The notes under the pieces: model-generated
Database searches by the model: none
What the model was told of the DNA's origin: nothing
What the model saw: the letters and a program-made list of their open reading frames with translations, nothing else
Program-made: the position numbers and the translations under genes
Shown: positions 7,792 through 11,870 of the stretch, in pieces
Layout of the letters: each line of letters starts with the position of its first letter
Position numbering within the stretch: the first letter of the stretch is position 1
Source: Zygnema cylindricum
Taxonomy: Eukaryota; Streptophyta; Zygnematophyceae; Zygnematales; Zygnemataceae
Assembly: GCA_037447655.1 (NCBI GenBank)
Contig: JBBHKE010003136.1
Span: forward strand, 1-11,870
Reading direction: 5' to 3'
Length of the DNA: 11,870 nucleotides

Positions 7792-8002
7792 TGCAATTCT
7801 GTGTCCCCTATTGGACTATAGAATTCGGAAGCCTCTAGATAGTTTTTGGCTAACCCTTCCTTAGCTAGGATAACAGATACCAAAGTAGGCAAACAAGCAA
7901 TTTGACTACACCGCTGTGAAGTATAGACTCCTTTGAGTCTGCAGCAAAAGAAATCACTGAAAAAGCTCAACTAGACGATTAGTTATGAAGCGGCAAAGAT
8001 GC

Positions 8003-8012
8003 TAATATATAG
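8003..8012 (-). promoter_or_regulatory. TATA box of LTR A
   Basis: Minus-strand CTATATATTA lies ~210 bp from the LTR's 3' end, followed within 30-40 bases by the likely transcription start. The solo LTR has GTATAAATTG at the aligned position. Confidence 0.55.
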
Positions 8013-8140
8013 ACAAGCTCATTGAGAGAGAGGCGGTTACCTCCTCAATCTCCTAAGTCCTAACCCCTCTCACAACCCCTATCTACTGATGTACGAACTA
8101 ATCAGGGAACTCTAAAGTACAGAAAGGTAGTGTGGCCAGT

Positions 8141-8164
8141 GTACTTTATGTACAGCCTGTGTAC
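8141..8164 (-). promoter_or_regulatory. Conserved GTAC-triplet block in LTR A
   Basis: Three GTAC words in 24 bases (plus strand: GTACTTTATGTAC, then GCCTGTGTAC), conserved with the same spacing at 9677-9700 in the solo LTR. It lies ~130 bp upstream of the TATA box on the minus strand. The function is unknown; a U3 regulatory site is inferred from conservation alone. Confidence 0.35.
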
Positions 8165-8257
8165 AACTTGGCCATTGAGTGACCATTGAGTGGAGCGCCT
8201 GTCTCTTTCAAACTCGCTCTGATGCTCTCCGGGATTCCCGCTTCCCATTATTATCTT

Positions 8258-8282
8258 GCCACGTGAACTCGGTCATGTCACG
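8258..8282 (-). promoter_or_regulatory. G-box cluster in U3 of LTR A
   Basis: CACGTG at 8260-8265 and a nearby ATGTCACG align with a cleaner pair in the solo LTR. CACGTG is the core of plant bZIP/bHLH sites. It lies ~250 bp upstream of the TATA box in the direction of LTR transcription. Confidence 0.45.
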
Positions 8283-8518
8283 CCCAAAAATCGCCAAAAC
8301 GACCATTCCAGGATCTTAGCAATAATGCGTGCAGTGGGATCCAAAATGAATTTGAATGCTAGCCGTTGAAAATTGATGTCCACTAAATTTGTTTCGTGTG
8401 GTTTCACGTTTGCACTATAATCCGATTTGTTTCTATGTTACATTATCCGTAATTCGGTTAAGCAGATTAGTGAACTCTAACAAATTTGAATACCTATCAT
8501 ACCCCATGTCGTCTTACG

Positions 8519-8596
8519 AACTTCAACGATAAACCGGCTAAGGCTGACACCTACGCCTCGCTCTGTCGGTCACAGGTTCAAGTCCTGCCGGACTCG
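8519..8596 (+). repeat. tRNA-derived (SINE-like) segment in LTR A
   Basis: GGTTCAAGTCC at 8575-8585 fits the tRNA B-box (GGTTCRANTCC). The preceding D-arm region (ACCGGCTAAGGC) is a decayed A-box. It aligns base for base with the better preserved copy at 10072-10150. It runs antisense to the LTR. Pairing of the acceptor stem is lost, so it is not a working tRNA. Confidence 0.7.
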
Positions 8597-8652
8597 ATCT
8601 TTTTGTTATAATTGACTTATGTCACTTCTTCTAACCTGGTTATCGAGCCAAA

Positions 8653-8739
8653 GGCAGCCATGGCTCCACCACCCTTTCTTTCTTTTAGTGTCTACAACAA
8701 ATAAGGGGGACAAAGGGAGGAGGTGGAGGTAGACTGCTT
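8653..8739. repeat. Hairpin downstream of the tRNA-like segment (LTR A)
   Basis: The left arm from 8653 (GGCAGCCATGGCTCCACC) faces a right arm ending near 8739 (complement AGCAGTCTACCTCCACC), with pyrimidine-rich continuation in both. The solo LTR has a hairpin at the same place with different arm sequence. Confidence 0.6.
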
Positions 8740-8811
8740 GCGTTTTTTCTTTTCTATTTTCAATAACCTATTTGGACCTAGAAAATACCTCATAAATCTA
8801 ATAATTCAACA

Positions 8812-8824
8812 TTCCCCTTATTTT
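8812..8824 (-). other. Polypurine tract of copia element A
   Basis: Minus-strand AAAATAAGGGGAA lies directly before the LTR start TGTTGAA at 8811. This is where plus-strand DNA synthesis is primed in LTR retroelements, and it fixes both the orientation of A and the inner LTR boundary. Confidence 0.8.
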
Positions 8825-8884
8825 CTAGCCTAATTTAAGCTTTTTTTTTTGTCCACACTTATCTCTACAATATTTAAATTTGGG

Positions 8885-9318
8885 TTAGGGCACAAGTTTC
8901 GTCATCATATCAGCAATCATTTCTCCATCTGGTTTATAGACAAGATTCAAAATTTTGTTTTTGACTTTTTCCCTCAAAAAACCCAGGTTTATGTCCAAGT
9001 GTTTAGCTTTGAAATTATGTTTTGGATTTGCCCTAATTGGAATTGCAACCTGATTATCGCAGAAGACTTCATGCACCCTTTTTTTCATGTACCTCAATTC
9101 TTGTAGCAAAGATATTACCCACACCAACTCTTTCACAGTACAACAAGAGGCCATGTACTCAACCTCCAGAGTGGATTGAGCAACCACCTTTTGTTGTTTG
9201 CTGCTCCAACAACAAGCACCTTCCCCAATATACAATACATACCCAGAAGTGCATCTTCTCATATGTGCATCTCCATAATTGGCATCACTCCAAGTGGTGA
9301 TGTCAATATGCTCCCCTC
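8885..9318 (-). pseudogene. Ty1/copia RNase H, C-terminal end of pol (element A)
   Basis: This is the RNase H domain that degrades the RNA strand during reverse transcription of a copia element. The frame is open from the solo-LTR junction to a TAA at 8885-8887, about 143 codons. Family motifs appear in order: SDANYGD (first catalytic Asp), RRCTSGY, WSSKQQKVVAQST, EVEY (catalytic Glu), CDNQVAI (Asp), KHLDI (Asp) and IADMMTK before the stop. All four acidic positions are therefore kept. The stop is followed by the polypurine tract and LTR, the normal copia layout. The rest of pol lies beyond the solo LTR at 10366-11088 and carries stops, so the gene is dead even though this piece is intact. 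The ATG at 9262 is internal, not the true start. Confidence 0.93.
9314..9318. repeat. Target duplication CCCTC, left of the solo LTR
   Basis: CCCTC directly before the LTR's TGCAATT, identical to 10361-10365 directly after its terminal CA. Five bases is the usual copia target duplication. Confidence 0.88.
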
Positions 9319-9530
9319 TGCAATTCTGTGTCCTCCATTGGACTACAGAATACAGAAAGCCTCTAGATAGTGGTTAACTAACCCACTTTAAGCCACGACC
9401 ACTTCTGCCCAAGAAGGCAAACTGACAATTTGACTGCACCCCTCTGCAGCCTGGACTCCCCTGAGTCCGTAGCAAAAAGAATCACTGAAAACGGCCAACC
9501 AGCCGATAAGTTATAGGGTGGCAAAGATGC

Positions 9531-9540
9531 CAATTTATAC
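9531..9540 (-). promoter_or_regulatory. TATA box of the solo LTR
   Basis: Minus-strand GTATAAATTG, at the position aligned with the TATA box of LTR A and ~220 bp from the LTR's 3' end. Transcription from it would run toward A's RNase H remnant. Confidence 0.6.
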
Positions 9541-9676
9541 AAACTCTCAGAGAGAGGACTATCTACCTAAATTTTCCTAAGTCCTAGTTTTTCCTACTTC
9601 CCTCTCACAACTCCTATCTACTGCCTGTACGAACCAATCACAAAACTGTATAGTACAAGAAAGTACTACTGCCGAT

Positions 9677-9700
9677 GTACTTTTTGTACGGCCTCTGTAC
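9677..9700 (-). promoter_or_regulatory. Conserved GTAC-triplet block in the solo LTR
   Basis: GTACTTTTTGTAC, then GGCCTCTGTAC on the plus strand, aligned with 8141-8164. The three GTAC words and their spacing are kept although surrounding bases differ. Confidence 0.35.
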
Positions 9701-9781
9701 GACACGGCCATTAAGTGGACGCGTGTCCACTTTCCACTCGTCCGTACGTTCCTCGGAATTCTCGCGACCGAATGATGTTTT

Positions 9782-9811
9782 CCCACGTGGCGCCAGATCA
9801 TGCCACGTCAC
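9782..9811 (-). promoter_or_regulatory. G-box pair in U3 of the solo LTR
   Basis: CCACGTGGC at 9783-9791 is a full G-box/ABRE core and GCCACGTCAC at 9802-9811 is a G/C-box hybrid. Both are classic plant bZIP targets, ~245 bp upstream of the TATA box on the minus strand. LTR A keeps a degenerate version. Stress or hormone response is inferred, not shown. Confidence 0.5.
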
Positions 9812-10071
9812 TAAATGCCAAAATGACCATTCCGGGATTTCGGCGATGATGTGCGTTGTTAGATTTGACGTGAAATTCAATCTCGGCCGTAATAAATACT
9901 TGCGCGATATGTGTTTCGCTTTCGAAACAAAATGCGCGATATCCATTTCAAAACAAGTACAGTACTTCGTCTTTCGTAGAACTGTATCTATGTGTGGCGT
10001 TAAGGGTTTCAGTTAAATGAATCTAGTACATTACAATAGTTTAAATAGTAATGAAACCCTATATCTCCCAA

Positions 10072-10150
10072 CGGACTTCTACGACAGACTGGTTAGAGCT
10101 AACGGCTACGCCGCGCTCTGCCGGTCGGGGGTTCGAGTCCTACCGGACTC
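10072..10150 (+). repeat. tRNA-derived (SINE-like) segment in the solo LTR
   Basis: TACGACAGACTGGTTAGAGC (10080-10099) closely resembles a tRNA D-arm with A-box, and GGTTCGAGTCC (10130-10140) is a perfect B-box. The T-arm largely folds. Spacing between the boxes is tRNA-like, but the 5' and 3' acceptor strands do not pair and the anticodon arm is irregular. It is therefore a tRNA relic, as in the head of a plant SINE, antisense to the LTR. Downstream on the plus strand come ~100 bp of body, a hairpin and a T-rich end near 10305-10315. The same module in LTR A shows it belongs to the LTR family and is not an insertion unique to this copy. Confidence 0.75.
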
Positions 10151-10204
10151 AACCTTTTGTTGAGAGTGGATTAAGCCACTCTTTAGTCCTTCCTATGGAG
10201 TTGA

Positions 10205-10298
10205 GGCAGCCATGGCTCCATTGCTCTCTCTCTCTGTCCTTCAGTGACTACAACAAGTATGGGGGCGAGAGAGAGAGAAGAGATAGAGGCAGGCTGCC
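10205..10298. repeat. Hairpin with CT/GA arms in the solo LTR
   Basis: GGCAGCC (10205-10211) pairs with GGCTGCC (10292-10298), and inward of it a CT run (10223-10236) faces a GA run (10266-10279). LTR A has a hairpin at the same place whose arms read CTCCACC/GGTGGAG in place of CT/GA. Confidence 0.65.
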
Positions 10299-10360
10299 TA
10301 CATTTTCTTTTCTAATAAATTTAGACCTAGAAAATATATTAAAAACTACTTATTTCAACA

Positions 10361-10365
10361 CCCTC
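10361..10365. repeat. Target duplication CCCTC, right of the solo LTR
   Basis: CCCTC follows the terminal CA of the solo LTR and matches 9314-9318. Confidence 0.88.
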
Positions 10366-11088
10366 CCAAATGCAACCATAGTTCTCTTTTACCCACCAGA
10401 TATCTTATGACTCTTTTTGCTCCCTCCTAGTCTCTCTTTTTAGGATTATTAAAACTATTACGCAGAACTCCAACTACTCTTGTTATGATCGGCCTTGTAC
10501 AATTCATAAAGTAGATTAGACTTTCTCCAACCTGCCATATACAGTCTTTCTTTTGGACTCATTTGATCATCCAAGATTATCACTCCTCCTACACTCCCGT
10601 CAATTATTTTCTTCAAGTCCATGGGAGTGGTTTAACTGTTTGCCTTTTCCATTTGGAATTTCTCGAGCATATTTCCTATAGCTTCTTTCTGAGTAAGTCT
10701 GATTATCCATCGTCCTCTATCTCTTTTCATTTGTATTCCAAAGATATAGCTTGCCTCTCCTAGATCTTTCATATCAAACCTGCTTCTAAGATCTTTGTTT
10801 AACTTGTTGATATTTTCTATAGATATACTTAACACCAACAAATCATCCACATAAATTGCAATGAAAATAATAATATTCTCATCCTAAAACATATAGATAG
10901 AATGCTCAGAACTGATCTTGATATATCCCAGGCTGGTGAGAAACTCATCTCGTTTCTTATTCCTGAGGCTTCTTAACTAAAGTCTTCCTCTAGTTCACCA
11001 TTGAGGAAGGCGGTTTTAATATCCATGTGGTGTATTTCCATGTCTTCCGCTGCCGCTAGACTAAGGAGAATCCTTACTGATGGGAGCT
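10366..11088 (-). pseudogene. Broken Ty1/copia reverse transcriptase (element A)
   Basis: Read on the minus strand, this is the RT domain (RNA-templated DNA synthesis) joining to RNase H beyond the solo LTR. Block 1 (10982-11088): SVRILLSLAAAED then MDIKTAFLNGELEE, with the first catalytic Asp. A deletion and frame change remove the middle of the domain (the SLYGLKQ region is absent). Block 2 (~10532-10970): DEFLTSLGY, IAIYVDDLLVLS with the catalytic Asp pair (10842-10853), then FDMKDLGEASYIFGIQMKRD. Stops include TAA at 10632-10634. Block 3 (10366-10531), in another frame: VGESLIYFMNCTRP, an amber at 10427-10429 where the family has Trp, then EGAKRVIRYL. The 5' side is cut at 11088 by element C. 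The gene is clearly inactive. Confidence 0.92.
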
Positions 11089-11581
11089 TGTAACAGGGTT
11101 ACAGAGTAGGCTGCTACAGTTGCGGTTCAGAGCAGGTTGCTGCAGTTGCGGTTCAGAGCAACTCAACAACGATGCAGACGAGCGAAGCAAAGCAGCAGAG
11201 AAACGCAGCGTAGCGGTACAACAACATAGCGTAGAATTATAGCAGCGCAGCGTAGCAGTATAGCAAAGCCATAGAATGTAGTTTTGACTACTTTGTTCTA
11301 GATGAGAGATGGATTGATCGTGGTTGACCGAGAAGGTCCACGTCAACAACAGATAGTACCTATTTGACTAGCAGCTGAATAGTTTAAATAGTCCAGTAGA
11401 CTTAGTCAACAGGAGACTCTTGAACATACCTTTATGGCGAGCTATCAATCTTGTTATCTTCTTTGTGATTAACAAAGCTTAATTCTTCCTTGTGGATGTT
11501 GTGTACCTCTACTGTTGCTACTCTTGGGGTAATTGAGTTGTGCATTTTTGAGTGTGGTGTTATTATCTCGCCCCTTTTACA
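11089..11581 (+). mobile_element. 5' LTR of plus-strand element C (493 bp)
   Basis: The LTR starts TGTAACAGGG at 11089 and ends CCCTTTTACA at 11581; these are inverted copies differing at one base. The primer-binding site follows two bases later. The left boundary falls exactly where the RT frame of element A stops, so C inserted into A. GAGCT (11084-11088) should be one copy of the target duplication, with the partner outside the window. Its 5' part contains a 26-bp tandem repeat and AGCGTAGC-rich low-complexity sequence. TTTAAATA near 11383-11390 is a weak TATA candidate. Copia versus gypsy is undecided. Confidence 0.75.
11111..11280 (+). repeat. 26-bp tandem pair and AGC/GTAGC-rich tract in LTR C
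   Basis: CAGTTGCGGTTCAGAGCA at 11117-11134 recurs at 11143-11160, a 26-bp period with two copies. From ~11175 to 11270 follow irregular AGCAGAG, CAGCGTAGC and ATAGCGTAG words, at least three of them near-copies. This low-complexity tract explains the open 91-codon minus-strand frame across 11074-11349. Confidence 0.7.
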
Positions 11582-11582
11582 G

Positions 11583-11594
11583 TGGTATTGGAGC
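11583..11594 (+). other. Primer-binding site of element C (initiator tRNA-Met type)
   Basis: TGGTATTGGAGC, 10 of 12 bases identical to TGGTATCAGAGC, the complement of the plant initiator tRNA-Met 3' end used by most plant LTR elements. Position just after the LTR's terminal CA and upstream of an ATG supports the call. Confidence 0.75.
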
Positions 11595-11615
11595 TTCTCC
11601 TCGTGACTTGATAGT

Positions 11616-11870
11616 ATGGCAGAGCACGGCGTATCCACAGCGATTATGTTGGTGTTGGTTCTCCGGGAGTTGGAAAACGTCAGATTACAGAATGCTCACC
11701 TAAGTGACACCGTCGCGACCTTAGAATCTCGTCTTGGTGAAAGAACTCATGGAGGCACAAAGAAACACTTAAGGAAACCCAAGCTCTTAGTTCTTGACGA
11801 GTGTCGAGCGTGCCCGAGAAACACAAGGGAAGGGCCCGCTGCCCGGAATGGCCGGTCTCGGCGTCCTGCA
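11616..11870 (+). CDS. Gag-like N-terminus of element C, partial
   Basis: The frame is open from ATG at 11616 to the window edge (85 codons, no stop). The ATG has A at -3 and G at +4, a strong plant context, and lies 21 bases after the primer-binding site, where the gag start of an LTR element is expected. Residues ~12-42 (around LRELENVRLQNAHLSDTVA) have regularly spaced Leu/Val, consistent with a coiled coil. The following ~40 residues are rich in Arg/Lys/Gly. No zinc knuckle or other diagnostic domain has been reached by the window end, so gag is inferred from position. It is uncertain whether the frame stays open beyond the edge. Confidence 0.5.
   Translation, partial: MAEHGVSTAIMLVLVLRELENVRLQNAHLSDTVATLESRLGERTHGGTKKHLRKPKLLVLDECRACPRNTREGPAARNGRSRRPA

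Larger units (their letters stand above)
7792..8811 (-). mobile_element. 3' LTR of copia element A (1,020 bp)
   Basis: On the minus strand this LTR starts TGTTGAATTATTAG at 8811, directly after the polypurine tract of A, and ends GACACAGAATTGCA at 7792. That gives the TG...CA ends expected of an LTR. It aligns over its whole length with the solo LTR at 9319-10360, about three-quarters identical by eye and more at the 7792 end. From the minus-strand start it contains a hairpin, a tRNA-like segment, G-box motifs, a GTAC-rich block and a TATA box. The TATA position implies a U3 of ~800 bp with a short R-U5 of ~200 bp. Confidence 0.88.
9319..10360 (-). mobile_element. Solo copia LTR (1,042 bp) inside element A's RNase H
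   Basis: TG...CA ends, full-length alignment to LTR A (7792-8811) and identical 5-bp flanks CCCTC show a complete LTR insertion with no internal region. This is the product of LTR-LTR recombination. It is in the same (minus) orientation as A. The coding frame of A's pol is in phase on both sides once the LTR and one CCCTC copy are set aside, which independently fixes the boundaries. Divergence from LTR A shows it came from another member of the family, not from A itself. It has a minus-strand TATA box (9531-9540), G-boxes, the GTAC block, a tRNA-like segment and a hairpin. Confidence 0.93.

Noticed and set aside
7776-7970. Minus-strand 64-codon frame at the end of LTR A
   Set aside because: It lies in the R-U5 part of the LTR and runs out across the LTR boundary; LTR ends are non-coding in this family.
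8849-9370. Plus-strand frames of 64-87 codons opposite RNase H
   Set aside because: They are antisense to a clear copia RNase H domain and have no independent support.
10072-10150. Functional tRNA gene (the would-be anticodon position reads ACG)
   Set aside because: The acceptor strands do not pair, the anticodon stem and variable region are irregular, and a diverged copy sits in the same place in another LTR. It is a tRNA relic.
9319-10360. Reading the two LTR copies as the 5' and 3' LTRs of one short element
   Set aside because: The upper copy has its own CCCTC duplication and interrupts a pol frame that is in phase on both sides. There is no primer-binding site next to it, so it is a separate solo insertion.
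10051-10410. Plus-strand 119-codon frame across the solo LTR end
   Set aside because: It runs antisense through the LTR's tRNA-like and GA-repeat segments and over the LTR boundary, with no conserved domain.
11074-11349. Minus-strand 91-codon frame with Cys/Leu/Ser-rich repeats
   Set aside because: It is generated by low-complexity AGC/GTAGC repeats in LTR C and crosses into the copia RT in the wrong frame.

Overview
This looks like nuclear DNA from a land plant. The lineage cannot be fixed from the sequence. The evidence is a degenerate Ty1/copia pol with plant-type motifs, a second LTR element whose primer-binding site resembles the initiator-tRNA-Met complement used by most plant LTR elements, a tRNA-derived SINE-like segment inside the copia LTRs, and several small DNA transposons with inverted repeats. 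No intact host gene, rRNA gene, functional tRNA, CRISPR array or operon is visible. The window is a layered set of mobile elements separated by AT-rich unassigned DNA.

Left third (1-2640): AT-rich DNA with a diverged direct repeat; an element with palindromic ends (713-1633) that was itself hit by a non-autonomous hAT element (1007-1605) with a 13-bp terminal inverted repeat and a perfect 8-bp target duplication; a nine-unit, 20-bp CpG-rich minisatellite (1782-1961); and a ~330-bp MITE-like element (2308-2636). Positions 2637-3902 hold nothing I recognise.

Middle (3903-5878): a ~1.98-kb non-autonomous element with ~270-bp terminal inverted repeats, best described as Mutator-like. Inside it is a much less diverged foldback of two 173-bp arms (six mismatches) around a 27-nt loop, plus a 122-bp-spaced tandem duplication and a CT-rich stretch resembling a plant 5' leader. 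Positions 5879-7791 are AT-rich and unassigned, with one unexplained 157-codon open frame on the minus strand.

Right third (7792-11870): three nested LTR-retrotransposon events. (A) A minus-strand copia element has its 3' LTR at 7792-8811, polypurine tract at 8812-8824, RNase H at 8885-9318 and RT remnants at 10366-11088. (B) A solo LTR of the same family (9319-10360), flanked by the 5-bp duplication CCCTC, sits inside A's RNase H region. (C) A plus-strand LTR element interrupts A's RT: its 5' LTR is 11089-11581, its primer-binding site 11583-11594, and a gag-like frame runs off the window end. The order is A first, then B and C in unknown order. Both copia LTRs share a tRNA-like segment with Pol III box motifs, a downstream hairpin, G-box motifs and a minus-strand TATA box.

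I see no evidence of a new multi-gene system. The points most worth following are the 173-bp foldback as a possible small-RNA source, the tRNA-like module built into an LTR family, and the readable nesting order.
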